Assembly: GCA_964017195.1 (NCBI GenBank)
Contig: OZ024895.1
Coordinates: forward strand, 13,198,501 to 13,262,500
DNA length: 64,000 bases
Source: Siderastrea radians
Lineage: Eukaryota > Cnidaria > Anthozoa > Scleractinia > Rhizangiidae
Direction of reading: 5' to 3'
Shown here: piece by piece, positions 11,135-22,115 of the stretch
Layout of the letters: every line of letters starts with the position of its first letter
Numbering within the stretch: the stretch's first letter is position 1
Made by a program: the position numbers and the translations under genes
The notes under the pieces: model-generated
Database searches by the model: none
The model's input: only the letters and a program-made list of their open reading frames with translations
What the model was told of the DNA's origin: nothing

Positions 11135-11491
11135 AGGCTAAAGTGAACAAACAAAGAAAAGAAGCAGTCAAATTACAAGTCGTGTTTTCATTATATTCAC
11201 AATTTGAACTTAGTAAAGTACAAATACCTTGTGCACCATAATTCGCCTAAGACAATAAATCTTTACAAACAAAATCGACTAAGATTACAGCACGTAACTA
11301 AAATTGTCCAGAATAAACTGTTCCAAAACAAAAGTCACTAGGTAGCTCATAATGTTTTAAAAGAACGTAGATATATAAATAAAGTCTTGTACGCAGACAA
11401 AAAAGAGACAATCCAATTTACAGTCAAACTCTGAAGGCCCAGAGATCCCAAGGTAATTTAAACGTGTCTGAAAAACCATGCTTAGAAGGCA

Positions 11492-13612
11492 TTAAAATTG
11501 CTCCCGACTCACCCTTACAAGAAAGCTTGGATGAACGTCAGGAACGACAACAGTGCAAGGCAACTGAATGGTACGCAGGTGATTCAGAACTGGACCAACC
11601 AATAAAATAGGCGGGAAGATGTAGGGATTGCGAAGGAGAGGTTTTAAAAAAGATTGGCTATAATCCTGGCCAAAGAAATCTACGCCTGACGAGAGAGGAG
11701 TTGGGTACGGAGTAAAATGAGGCAAAATAGCCCCATCACCGTCAGACTGGGCATTGGAGTCAAGAGCCATAAGGTCCACGGAATGGCCGTCTGAACCAGC
11801 AAAACACGGATGACTTTGAAGGCGAAGCCATAGGTGCTGAGCTAATTTGCTATCTGCCGGGGAGAGCCTTCGAGAAGGATGGTCAGCAGGGTTCTCTCGA
11901 GAAGGGACCTAAAGAACAGAAAGGTGCAAATTAAGGCTCAAAACAGTGTTAGATAACTCCTTTAGCGCGTCAGAGAAAGGACTAGATCGGGCTGCCTGGG
12001 ACTGTCATGCTCGAACGAGGGCTTGATTGTCGACATACGCATCCACTCGCGCGTCTCGAAGCTTATCCCCAAAGGAGAGAAGAGTATTAGAAAGGGCCTT
12101 AGTTTCTTTAACGCTTATATCTGAATCAACAATAGAAATAGGCCAATAATCAGAGATGGGGACATGGCTCTCCTTGGGAAAAACGCCTCCCCATGCGAAT
12201 AGTGACGCATCTGAGTAAAGAACAAATTGATGATGTCGTTCAGTGCGCCAATTTCCAACCCTGGCAACCACGGATGGATCAGCCCAGTGCTGAATTTCAG
12301 CTCTCAAGGGTGGGGTGATATGAATAAGCTTGGAAGATTTTATACCTTTACCGATAGCAAGGTTGATCTCATTTGTAAAGAGGCGTGAATCCTGCAACGC
12401 AAGACGAAAAGAGATACATTTCCCTGCGAGACGCTGAAGGGTGTGAACAGAAACAGAGTTACCGGAAAGGATCGAGTTTACCAACTCAAGAAATTTTCCC
12501 TGCTTGTCAACAGGTAAATAAAAGGCCTGTAAATCTGAGTCAGAGATGAAACCGAGGTATCTGATCTTTTTTTGTGGATGGAAAACGCACTTTTTAATTC
12601 CAAGGGTATAACCCAAACATGTTAGGGTATAAACAGCAAGGAAAACAGCAGCTTTTGCTGCGTTAAGGCGAAATTCAGAATCTGTGGGGGCTTGTAGAGC
12701 GTGAAAACTGTTAGCCTGTAACTCACCGTTATGTCTGTCGTCAATGTATAAGGAACAAGGCACGCCGATTGAGCGTAGATAATGAGAAACTAACAAACCA
12801 GTGGAATGGTAGACATAAGCCGAAATCTTCCATCCAAAAGGAATAGTATTAGAAACAAAGTACCATCCTCTCCACTGAAGCCCGAAGAAGGCGCGGCTAG
12901 GCTCATCAAGGAGAATGTGGTCGTACCCAGATTTGTCGTCTAAAGTGGTCTGGAAAGAGCCTTTTCCTACATATCTGGGTAAGTGTGACAAGTTATCCAA
13001 CTTAAAAGGACGATCGATCATCCACAGGTTGAGGAAACGGTTGTCGTGGCAGAGACGTGGCTTGGTTGGTTCAACGGTCAAAGGAAGAACCAAGTGAGGA
13101 GGCTTTACTGCACCAACTCGTCCCCAAACAGAGATCGCGCCGCTACAGACTCTCTCGAGAATAGTTTTGTCAATAAAGTCACGAAAACCATCACAGGACT
13201 TATTGTTTCCAAACTCCACGGATGGCGGTATATCCGAGTCATAAGAAACACCCTTAAAATTTCCTTTGAAAGGTTTAAAAAATTTTGCGAGGGAAACTTT
13301 AAACTTTATCCAATCCAAAACTTCTTCGGCTCTGTCATACGAGCTAAAGGCGGCGATTTGCTCCCAGACCTCAGGAAACTGATGAAGCTGACCAGCTATG
13401 AACACGTCTGGGTCACGAAGAGGCAAATTTGCGATATCAGGAAGAAATTTTCCAGCACATATATCCTGAACAAAAACGCGGTCAAAGCGGGGAGCTGTCA
13501 TTCCTCTATCAAGTGGCCGCGTATCCATGGTTACCCAACGGGAGACCCTTGTGTGCGAAACTTGGACGCACGGCATCGGATCAAAGGTACACGGGGAACT
13601 AGAAGGAAGCAT
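11492..13612 (-). pseudogene. PAT element reverse transcriptase-RNase H, two nonsense codons
   Basis: Reads from 13612. RT motifs include KPRLCHDNRFLN, TTLDDKSGYDHILL, FGLQWRGWYF and the catalytic box SLYIDDRH. RNase H follows with LYSDASLFAWGG, KETKAL and VDNQAL. A TGA near 12003 replaces an expected Trp, and a TAG near 11910 precedes VPSRENPADHPSRRLS. The frame then continues coherently through the typical tail (FFGQDYS, NPYIFPPILLVGPVL) to 11492. The continuing similarity after both stops shows they are lesions, though the TAG also resembles an intron acceptor. The 350 bp between this ORF and the recombinase hold nothing I can call. Confidence 0.85.
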
Positions 13613-13956
13613 CCTTCGCTTCTTCTACAAAAGAGAACATAAAACGGGGAAAAATGAAAACTTCGGAAAAAAAAAAAAAAAAAAAGAAAAGAAAGAAATA
13701 ACCACGGATACTACGGCCACCAGAAAAGGAGGAATGACAGCCTGACCCAGATAAACCGGGAGGAGAGTTTTACTCCTGTTTCAAGCCACATTCAACCCAA
13801 ACTGGTACCAGATAAAAAACGGAAAACCTAAAGGGAGGTAGAAAACAAAAACAAAGATAATACTCGTACACACAGGGACGAAAAGAAAAGGCTTTATTCA
13901 TCCGAAAGCACAAAAATACAATAGTTTGAGCTGCGCGAAAACATTGTGCGCAACAT

Positions 13957-14603
13957 TTACGCTGACTTATTACGTGCCCTGGCAGACTTCATATCCTGAA
14001 ACTCAGCGCAATCTTTAATGAAATGCTCAGTTGACCCGCAAAAATAACACGGGGAAGAACGCAAGCGACGATTGGCAAACGGGGAAGCCGAACGGCTTGC
14101 CTGGAAACCACCACGGCCACGGTTGTCACGGGAACCACCTTGATGATAGGTGAAGCGATTGTTGTAACGCCTCCAGCTCGGGAAAGATGTTGACCTATTC
14201 TCCGGGGTAGTATGTTTCAGGAGCTTATGGGTCTTCTCGAGAACCTTGCTCTTTATCGGGTCACCAACAAGAGCGACCAGCAAATCTCGCAGAGACTTCT
14301 GGTTTAAAGACTTGGAGTGTTTTGCACCTCATCCAGAACACACTCATATTCGCGCGCTTTGGCGTGATTGTTGATCTTTGCCACCTTTACCAAGGACTCT
14401 AGATCCATAACAGCATCCTCTGGGTCAAAACGCGACTTATCTAGAGTTCTGTGCAGAGCCTGTAAAGCCAGTTCCACAGAATCAGTCTCAGTTTTGCCTT
14501 CCAACTTCTTAAGCCTTTCCTCAAGTGCTTGAACACTCAAATTGGCCTGAGCCTTGAAAGGTAAACAACAGAAAAGAAAACACTGGTCACCATAGGAAAA
14601 CAC
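13957..14603 (-). pseudogene. PAT element gag-like region with CCHC knuckle
   Basis: The first part (from about 14555, behind a possible acceptor TTTCAAG) has a coiled-coil-like segment NLSVQALEERLKKLEGKTET. After a one-base frame change near 14305 it continues with LVALVGDPIKSKVLEKTHKL, an Arg/Gly-rich stretch, and a zinc knuckle CYFCGSTEHFIKDC (C-x2-C-x4-H-x4-C), then stops. This is the nucleic-acid-binding gag-like protein of the element. The frameshift means the copy is not intact. Confidence 0.7.
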
Positions 14604-15279
14604 CAGTTAATTAAGTTGCACAAATATATACCAGGCGCAGCCCTATGCCATTGAAGTACGCAAAAAGCGCTACTAATTAGGGGTGCAAAGAATTTGAAAA
14701 AACACCGCCGGAGCGGAAAAGAAACAAAACGTTTACTCACAAAACAAAACCACAGCAACCCTTAATTAGACGCCGCAAAGCTTTCCGTTGAGGTGAGAAA
14801 AAATTAAATCGGAATGCAAAAGGCAAAACACAACTGGGAAATAAAGAAAGAACTTTCCGACAAGCTGTCCAACACGTAAAGAAAACTGCTATAGAAAACA
14901 GAAGGCAGAAAATCAAAACACTGTATAGCCGGAATATATAAACAGATTCCATCGCAAAAACTAGCGCCGTAGCCGTGTCAAAAATCAAAACACGATAGAA
15001 TCGCACCGTTATGACGCTATTAAACAGCACAAATACCAGCTCAAACCAAACCAAAAACAAAACACATACAGTATAAATACTGCAAACTAAGACAAAGACC
15101 GCACAAAGCTGGACATATTGACGAGCGAGCGAAGGCAAAGAAAATAAAAAATCCCACGAGGACGCTGAAACGCCCATCAGCAAGCATATAACTTAGCAGT
15201 AAAACACTTTGGCGATTAACAAAACCAATTATGCACAAACAAGACATTTTAAAACTCTTAACATTTCCTGGATTTAAAA

Positions 15280-15790
15280 AACTCTGGTGCGGAGGCCATA
15301 CAGCTTACGCACGAACTATTTTCAACCACTCACGCACATATTCTTCCATTTTCAAAACTCTGGTGCGGTGGTCGAGCCACTCAAGCACATATTCTTTCAT
15401 TTCAAAATTCTGGTGCGGTGGCCGAGCCACTCAAGCACATATTCTTTCATTTCAAAATTCTGGTGCGGTGGCCGAACCACTCACGCACATATTCTTTCAT
15501 TTCAAAATTCTGGTGCGGTGGCCGAGCCACTTACGCACATATTTTTCCACTTCAAAATTCTGGTGCGGTGGCCGAGCCACTCACGCACATATTCTTTCAT
15601 TTCAAAATTCTGGTGCGGTGGCCGAACCACTCACGCACATATTCTTTCATTTTAAAATTTTGGTGCGGTGGCCGAGCCACTCACGCACAAATTCTTTCAT
15701 CTTCAAAATTCTGGTACGGTGGCCGAACCACTCACGTACATATTTCTTTATCACAAAATTCTGGTGCGGTGACCGAGCCACTCACGCACG
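15280..15790 (-). repeat. 50-bp tandem repeat array inside PAT element
   Basis: About ten units, spaced exactly 50 bp from 15361 to 15661 and one base more at one later unit. Each contains TCTGGTGCGGTGGCCGAGCC, then ACTCACGCACATATTCTTTC. It lies between the putative first gag exon and the rest of gag, probably in an intron or leader of the element. A unit whose length is not a multiple of three shifts frame each time, so the long ORFs across it are not real genes. Confidence 0.9.
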
Positions 15791-15893
15791 TGTCTCACCA
15801 TGTTGTATCTCGGCGCACATGAAAAAACTACTGAATACCAGAACAGGATGAAAACTAAATAGCAAAACAAGAAAGCAGGGCAAGACTAAGTAC

Positions 15894-16112
15894 CTCGAGT
15901 GGCGGAGCAACAACTTGGGCGCCAGGATTCTGTACGGGTGGAGCAGCGGCTGGGACGACAGCAGGTGGAGGAATTTGAACTGGAACCACAGCGGGAGCAT
16001 TCTGGATAGGAACTTCCCTTCGAGCTTCGTTCAAAGCTTCTTGAGGACGAACGTCTATGGGTCGTTGAGCAAGCGGTTCAGCTTCGGCCATGACGCGTGC
16101 ACGAAACAGCAA
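15894..16112 (-). CDS. PAT element 5' gag exon (Pro/Ala-rich)
   Basis: Starts just inside A1 and encodes a Pro/Ala/Val-rich peptide with MAEAEPLAQRPIDVRPQEAL near its start. It reaches a donor-like CTCGAG/GTACTT at 15894. The frame continues only briefly beyond that site. I infer an intron carrying the 50-bp array before the coiled-coil gag part. There is no similarity evidence beyond position and composition. Confidence 0.5.
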
Positions 16113-16125
16113 AAGAGTTGTCTTA

Positions 16126-16251
16126 ACTGAGAGACGTTGTTAGACAAGTGCACACAATACAAAGAAAGGCGGTAATATATACAACGCTAAGGATTGTGGG
16201 ATATCTATTGTTATGGAAATATTCTTGTTTTATTTCCGGTACTGAGAATAG
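16126..16251. repeat. PAT split direct repeat A1
   Basis: 126-bp copy matching A2 at 9518-9643. Its outer end (16251) abuts AAGTAAGT, the interrupted gene A splice donor. Confidence 0.85.
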
Positions 16252-16710
16252 AAGTAAGTTGCCTGTTTCTTTAATTTTAGAATAACTTTGTTGTTGAGCA
16301 TGTAGACTGTATACTGCGCTGATTACTGGCCCGCGACGGAAGTTTCGCAAGGCAAAATGGAAACATTTTAACTTATAGAATATGCCTTGGATTATCAAAA
16401 TTTCAACAATTTACCAACAAATATATATTTACGGAATTCAGGAAATTTTTAGCGGAGTGTAAGCAGGAAGTGATACTTTTGCAGCAAGAAACTAAGTCAG
16501 GGCGCGGAGTTGAAAGTGTCCGCCACAAAGGGGTTATCTTTTTTAAATTAAACCATTAAGAGTTCCCATTTTTATCGTTAATTCGTCACAATTATAGCTA
16601 ATTATGTGTAGTCAATAGGGTTACCTTTAGCAAAGAATTTACTGTTTCTTTTTCTGATCACCCTTTAATTTAGTCCGTCTGAGTATAGCTCAGTTTTTTT
16701 TTCTTTGCAG

Positions 16711-16807
16711 GAGCAAGTGTGATGTGAAAAAGCGTGATAAGTGGATCAAGAATATCCACTGGGCTCACGTGGGAAGTTCTAGTTGGAATACAATATATAA
16801 TATGTAG
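16711..16807 (+). CDS. IgSF gene A, candidate terminal tail exon
   Basis: A strong acceptor (TTTTTTTTTCTTTGCAG) is followed by an exon open only in phase 2. It gives 31 codons with SKCDVKKRDKWIKNIHWAHV and ends at TAG 16805-16807. Phases 0 and 1 hit stops at once. Phase 2 would fit if the interrupted exon at 9287 ended two bases into a codon at the GTAAGT donor. It is supported by splice-site quality and phase only, with no homologous exon found in gene B. Confidence 0.4.
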
Positions 16808-16943
16808 ATTTAGCCAAGCCTAAAAGCGGAGCCTCCCTTTTTGTTTTGTTTGTTTGTTTGTTTGTTTGCTGGCAGTTATTAATTTGTGAAAATACTCTCA
16901 TTCAAGTCGTTAAATTAAAAAAAAAAAAAAGGAAAAAAAAATT

Positions 16944-17016
16944 CCTACCCGTGCTGAGAACCGAACCCGGGCCGTGGGCGTCTGAAGCCGGATATTAGTC
17001 CACTTGGCCATGAACG
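16944..17016 (-). mobile_element. tRNA-derived SINE or tRNA pseudogene
   Basis: On the minus strand there is a good A box (TGGCCAAGTGG) and, 34 bp on, a B box (GGTTCGGTTCT), followed by an A/T-rich tail with a homopolymer run. The two ends do not pair as an acceptor stem, so this is not a functional tRNA gene. Confidence 0.6.
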
Positions 17017-17379
17017 TTTATTAATTTTTATCTAAGTTAATTTTAATACTTATTTCTTTCTTCGTGACAAGCTGTCTATCAGCATGAAAATGCTGGTGTT
17101 TTTCCTGGCAAAATGTCTTTGGAACGCCGTTAAAACCATGGTTGTGGACAGAAAAATCCAAAAAGCGCTAGCTCTGCTATATTTGGCGTCGAAACGGCTG
17201 CGAAAAGCTGCGAACTCAAGCGGTGTGCCGACCGCGTTCGAAGAGAACCGACAAGGCAAATTTGAACTTTTCGCCTGAACTTTATCACCTAATTTTTTTC
17301 GCCTAAATTGAACTTTTCCCCTTCCACCAAAAAGACAACTGAGTATTCTTTTGAACTTTTTTTCCAGTAACAAATTTGT

Positions 17380-17640
17380 TTTTGACTTTGGTTGTCTTCG
17401 CTTGTTTTGCTTCAACGCGGGTCAACATGCGATTTCGCGCCAAAAACACATGGGATTCAGCACAGGGTTATATCCAGTGTATGAAGCGTATTGGTAACCC
17501 TGTGGTACGGACGGACGGACGTACGTACGGACGGTCACGTGACTGTTACGTCACTACCAAAATTTCTTGGCTTCATAGGTTACCAAATTTCCTTAGCAAT
17601 GGAGCTCCGCTGACGTGCTAGCGCGCTGGCTCCGCTATTA
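17380..17640. repeat. Interspersed repeat with GGACGGAC run and TCACGTGAC palindrome
   Basis: Contains GTATTGGTAACCCTGTGGTA, a short (GGAC/GTAC) run, GGTCACGTGACTGTTACGTC and CTTCATAGGTTACCAAATTT. The opening and closing GGTAACC/GGTTACC motifs are inverse, suggesting a short interspersed element. I recall similar sequences as abundant in coral genomes, but that is memory and not tested here. Confidence 0.35.
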
Positions 17641-17756
17641 AGGAACGATCTCTTCCCTTAGAAAACGTCCAACTTCCAATGTAGATAGCGCTGGAATACT
17701 ACATAAAATATCACGTCAGTGACAGTTTAGAATAACTGTTTGTAAAGAGGAAGAAG

Positions 17757-17788
17757 AAAAAGAAAAAGAAGAAGAAGAAGAAGAAGAC
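17757..17788. repeat. (AAG)n microsatellite
   Basis: Purine-only run of AAAAAG followed by about eight AAG units. Confidence 0.8.
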
Positions 17789-18000
17789 TATGATGCTAGA
17801 AAATCGTTGGTTATTATATTTATTGCTCCCTTATGGGTTGGCAATAGACAGTAGTTATAGCTGAGAACAGGATCTACGCTAAAGCAGTCCCCATTTTAAA
17901 AAGACCGTATTAATTTCCTTGAAGGAAAAACGGAAATTATTTAAAGTCGAGCTCGAGTTCGAGTTATATTCGAGCTCACTCTGGGTCGAAGTTGGATCAC

Positions 18001-18171
18001 CAGTGGCGGATCCAGGATTTTTGAACGGAAGGGGGGGGGGGGGGGGGTGGCTGACCTGACAGAACAATATCGGAGCAAACGGAGACAAAGTCGCTGCTTA
18101 AATTATAAATAACCCAAAGGGGTGGGGGGAGTGTGCTAACCACCCAGTTCACCCCCCTGGATCCGCCCCCA
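18001..18171. mobile_element. hAT-like MITE, 171 bp, 6-bp TSD GATCAC
   Basis: The left end CAGTGGCGGATCCAGGA and the right end CTGGATCCGCCCCCA are inverse with mismatches. GATCAC flanks both sides (17995-18000 and 18172-18177). The interior has a 16-bp G run. The CAGTGGCGGATCC terminus is typical of hAT non-autonomous elements. Confidence 0.7.
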
Positions 18172-18979
18172 GATCACGATGATCCAAAGATGATGAGGTT
18201 AAGCGTGATTTCAGTAGACTTAAATCTGCGCACTGACTTTGTCATTTTAAGTAACGAGTCTGGTAATTAGGCCACAAGCAATAATTTTAGCATTTAGGGT
18301 AGGTTCGGAAAAATAACAAAAAGTCGGCTGTTCTTCACATAGGGTAGGAGCAATGCTTACCAGCCTATTGGACCTTAACTCAAACCAACCTTAACTGGAA
18401 CTCAAGTTGAACTTTTTGATGTGCAGATGCCTTTTCTTGAAAAGGGAGTTTGGTTACAGACAACGTTTTGTGAAACACTTAAGCCCTGCCACTGTTGTAC
18501 CATTTTAAAACCCCCTCCTCGACACATTGTTCGCATAAAAATTGGCCCTAGAACATCCACTCCAAAGGCTTTAAATAATGTCTTAAGTCAGTAGAAAATT
18601 GAAATAGAATTAATGGGGAAAAGCCGAGAGGAGAGAAAGTGGCCAATATTGGAAAATAATAAAACAGATTACGAAAAGCATTTCTGTAAGGTCCGGAAGT
18701 AGTAAAGTTGGAATGAACTTGCAATAATGCATTGAATGGGTATATAATTTTGATTTGTACGTTTGGAAGTTGCCCAAACTGAATTTAACAACATGTAGTT
18801 TCTTCTGTAAATAGTGTGTAATGTAGAAATATTGTTTTCAACATTTTGAAAATAAATGACTTTGTGATCAGATGAGAAGAAAATGGCCTTTAATTTACAT
18901 GTAAAGCTAGTGGTACACAGGACAATTTCTCAACTTCTCCCCCTTTCTCCTTTTAAATGTTCAGCAAAGTCTCTCTACA

Positions 18980-19090
18980 GGAGGCAAGCGTGGCCTAGTG
19001 GTCAGGGTGTTCGATTTGTAATCCAGAGATCCCGGGCTGAAATCTTCCTGGGCCCGAATTCAACTCCTTCACACTCTGAAAATAGCTAAC
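18980..19090 (+). mobile_element. tRNA-derived SINE head
   Basis: AAGCGTGGCCTAGTGGTCAG gives a good pol III A box, and a degenerate B box (GGGCTGAAATC) lies about 35 bp downstream. Cloverleaf pairing is poor, so it reads as a SINE head rather than a tRNA gene. Confidence 0.5.
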
Positions 19091-19169
19091 TGGTCAGTCT
19101 TCAACCAGTCTGACCTCTTAAAGCATGTTCTGCTTGTTTGAAATATTTGTTTTATACACACTGTCCTTG

Positions 19170-19491
19170 AAGGTGCTGTTGCACTAGACAATCTTTTATG
19201 CAACTTGTCTCGCAATTTTGTTGCGATGCAAGTTGCAGGAAAAACTGCTCAGTGTAACATACCCTGAAATGAACATGTCTCGCAACGTTTTTGGTGCGTC
19301 AATCGTTGCAAGCAATAGAAGTCGGTTCTACTTTCCGCAACGATCCTCGCAACGCTACAACGAATTTTTCCCAGCTTTGCGTAGAGGTATTTCACTAAGC
19401 AACGTTGCCTGCCAGTACAGCTTGTCTTGCAACGGCGCAACAAAATTGCGGGACAAGTTGCAAGAAAAATTGCCTAGTGTAACAGCGCCTT
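19170..19491. mobile_element. MITE, 322 bp, ~55-bp terminal inverted repeats
   Basis: The left end AAGGTGCTGTTGCACTAGAC is inverse to the right end CTAGTGTAACAGCGCCTT with few mismatches. Inner parts (GCAACTTGTCTCGCAATTTT against AAAATTGCGGGACAAGTTGC) also pair. The interior is full of short CGCAACG motifs. No coding capacity. Confidence 0.75.
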
Positions 19492-19637
19492 AAATCTAAC
19501 CGTGTACAAACGCAGTTGCTTTTATATCTTTTATATCTACGCTTGCGAGCGAGTGGGCTGTACCGGTCTGTCTGTGTTGACATAGATTTGAGGAAGAGAA
19601 AGAGGTTAGGGCCGTTGGTAGAGTGCTTCCGTCGAGT

Positions 19638-19794
19638 TACAGTGGAAGGCCTCGATTTAACGAAGTGCCAGGGGACTGGAGAAATTGGTTCGTTACATTT
19701 TCCATACATTTTACTATTACTGAGCTGAAGAATATCGTTTCTTATACCGAGGACTTCGTTATATAGAAGTTCGTTAAATCGAAGTTCTACTGTA
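19638..19794. mobile_element. Mariner-like MITE, TA target site
   Basis: The left end TACAGTGGAAGGCCTCGATT and the right end AATCGAAGTTCTACTGTA are inverse with a few mismatches, and the interior repeats TTCGTTA. TA on both edges fits a Tc1/mariner non-autonomous element of about 157 bp. Confidence 0.65.
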
Positions 19795-19927
19795 CTAGCG
19801 GTCTATTGTTTCCATGTTTTGTCATGTTCTCGGACTTTTTCAGCTTGGGGTCGGAGGCATCCCCCATCCATCCTCCCCCCAGATCGTCTTGACTTCGAGA
19901 GTACTGAGCCATGACAGGCAGTATAGA

Positions 19928-20342
19928 ATACCTTATTTTCTCGTCCATTAAAAGCTGGAGGCGTTTATTTATAACTACACCTCGTAGACCCGGCGTTTAT
20001 TTGAACCCGGCGTTTATTAAAATGATGTATCATTTTTGTCGCCGTTTGGCGTTAAATACTTTACATCCACTTAAATTACAGCAAAATATAGCACAGCATA
20101 AGTAAAACACGGGAATTTTGTAGTCTTTGTTCTTGAACCTTATAAAAATTGACGTATCTAATTTTCTTACTTATTTATTTTCTATGAGAATCAGTAACAT
20201 AAAGATTCAGTTTCAAGTAAACGCCGGACCTCAAATAAACGCCCGGATACCTGGAATAAACGCCGGGGGCGTTTATTTCAAATTTGATTATTTTGACCCG
20301 GTGTTTCTTTGAACCCGGCGTTTAATCGAGAAAGTGCGGTAT
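19928..20342. mobile_element. MITE, ~415 bp, with repeated GGCGTTTATT blocks
   Basis: The ends ATACCTTATTTTCTCG and CGAGAAAGTGCGGTAT are inverse with mismatches. Inside, CCCGGCGTTTATTTGAA-type blocks recur in both orientations (AAATAAACGCC on the other side), so most of the element can fold back. Confidence 0.65.
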
Positions 20343-20766
20343 AGATACATTAGGACTCATCATGATTTTTTCTTCCGTGTTAGGTTTTATGGCGTCCCGT
20401 AATCAATTTGAGCCAACCATAACAGGAGTGAATTTAAAGGAGCATTTCTCTGCGGCGTCTATTTAGAGAGTTGTCAGTGTTATGTCATCGTTTTCCGAAA
20501 TTAGTGTATTAGTCCTCAAAACCTTTTACCTTTTAACTTCTGGGTATCCGCATTTAAGTAGGCACAAAATCTTCATTCAACAAAATGCGGTTTCGCCTTG
20601 GAGATAATGGATTTTAATGTTTAACGTTTTGGGTAAACTGTGCAAAATACTTCTAGAAGAACATGCTGAATATAGCAAGTGATTTTTTCAAAAGGAAAAC
20701 AAACCATTAACCAGTTTTAAAAGGGTTGTTTCTAAAGAAACTGTGATGCTGCGTCGGTAGGGAAGT

Positions 20767-20878
20767 GAAACACAAAAAACTGATTTTATCAACTGAGTTG
20801 GTAAGGTAAAGAGCGAATCTTTACGGGTGCCATCTTACCTTATCAACTCAGCTGATAAATCTTATTTATTTGTGTTTC
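20767..20878. repeat. Palindromic fragment related to the 59-kb repeat
   Basis: The arms GATTTTATCAACTGAGTTGG and TTATCAACTCAGCTGATAAA are inverse. The flanking ACTGTGATGCTGCGTCGGTA resembles ACTGTGGTGCTGCGTGCGTC at 58995, so it belongs to the same family as the hammerhead-like repeat at 58990-59215. Confidence 0.5.
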
Positions 20879-20879
20879 A

Positions 20880-22018
20880 AAATTTGAGACTCAAAAAGAA
20901 AGCATTTTTTTTTTCAAGTTGCAAAACTTTTCTATCCTAGCCATCGGCAGCCAAACACACCTATTTACAGTTTCAGAAAACTATTAAAGTAATTGAAAAA
21001 ACTGACGTCTTGTTAGCCTTTATGAGTAATACTCAATGTAGGTGACATAGACCCCTTAAAGAAGTCTTAAATTTGACCACTCATTTCATTACGTAATCGT
21101 GCAGTGAAAAATAATACACCTTTTAGACCCTTTTAGTGGGTATTCTAACCTCTGTCAAGCCGTTTCTCAACAGCTTCCAGTTCCATTGATCTCACATTTT
21201 CTTTGGGCATATCGTTTGACTAGTACATTCAGAAATTACCAACATAACTTTTTATAACGTCACCAATTCTCCACTCTATTTCGCGTGCTCAAGCCTTCCA
21301 GAGTATCCATTTTTATGTTTTCAAGTGGTATTAGCGGCCTTTTAGCTTTCACTCTTAACAAAGGCCAAACATATTTTGGCTTTCATTGCAATTTTTGCAA
21401 AACAAGTACAAAGTTCACCCGGTGACTGATATGTTTTCATTCGCATTGTACGAAAATCTAACCAAACAATACCTCGTCAACAGCTATTGGCTTTTAGAGC
21501 TTGAAGGTCACTGAAAATGCTTTTATCCGGAGACTCTGCTGTTGTTTGAAAAGCATCAACAAACGAAAACTTAAGTGGGATTTGCCTAACAGTGAATCGA
21601 TATCATTTCTGTTCTTTGTTGTAACAGATTAAATGTTTGGCATATCTTTCACTCCTATCCACTGAGGTTACTTTACGTTTGAAAAACCATATGTATTTTA
21701 ATTCATAAACAATTTCCTGACTTTTTTTGACGTGCCTGAGGTTTTTAAAGGGCACGCTATCCCCTACCTCCTCCCCTTAACCTTTAACGAAAACAAAAAA
21801 AAAACGCTTGTTTGGGATTTCTAGAATCTATGAAACATATTCATTTGAAAAATATGTCAGCTGAACATCTGATGATAAATATCACATTGCAGTTATGTTA
21901 TATACACTGACTTTGTCACAGTAGTGATAAAGCGCCTCAATTAGCTTAGTATACGGAAATTTTACTCCAAGCTAATCCCCAGCATCTAGAGCGATAGACC
22001 TTGTCAGTCTGTAGCGCG
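20880..22018. other. 5' flank of IgSF gene B
   Basis: No coding sequence recognised. It should contain the gene B promoter, but no TATA box or initiator could be assigned with confidence. Confidence 0.4.
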
Positions 22019-22115
22019 ATGGGTGTTGTGGAAAGTGCCTGCTTGATTCGTTCAAAGGATTCACACTGCCTTTCTGTTTTCGCATTCGCAGTCACGTTAA
22101 TCGCCATTTCATCAG
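22019..22115 (+). CDS. IgSF gene B, exon 1: start codon and signal peptide
   Basis: ATG at 22019 opens 32 codons ending CLSVFAFAVTLIAISS at a donor TCAG/GTAAGC, phase 1. The hydrophobic run followed by small residues is a typical signal peptide for the secretory pathway. An in-frame stop (TAG, 22012-22014) lies closely upstream, which supports this ATG. The phase matches exon 2 at 23789, as in gene C, where a signal-peptide exon also precedes a V-like exon. The choice rests on phase, hydrophobicity and parallel layout; another upstream exon cannot be excluded. Confidence 0.6.

Larger units (their letters stand above)
9355..16251 (-). mobile_element. PAT-type tyrosine-recombinase retrotransposon (DIRS order)
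   Basis: A 6.9-kb element read on the minus strand. In its own 5'-to-3' direction it has terminal repeat A1 (16251-16126), a gag-like region, a 50-bp tandem array, reverse transcriptase plus RNase H, a tyrosine recombinase, then B1 (9707-9641), A2 (9643-9518) and B2 (9421-9355). A1/A2 are 126 bp and B1/B2 67 bp, near-identical by eye. This A1-ORFs-B1-A2-B2 split direct-repeat layout defines PAT and Ngaro elements of the DIRS order, which integrate by tyrosine recombinase and leave no target duplication. Nonsense codons and frameshifts in all three coding regions indicate an inactive copy, while the near-identity of the repeats suggests fairly recent insertion. Confidence 0.85.

Noticed and set aside
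13046..13642. 198-codon plus-strand ORF opposite the PAT reverse transcriptase
   Set aside because: Antisense shadow of a clear RT coding region.
14737..15247. Cys/Phe-rich minus-strand ORFs, 148 and 68 codons
   Set aside because: They lie in the AT-rich internal spacer of the PAT element, with no motif and overlapping frames.
15231..15851. 206-codon ORF with repeated Phe-Trp-Cys-Gly-Gly motifs
   Set aside because: Produced by the 50-bp tandem array; all three plus frames are open with the same motif, so it is not a protein-coding signal.
17050..17415. 121-codon minus-strand ORF next to a SINE
   Set aside because: Repeat-like, with no recognisable domain and no support from splice sites.
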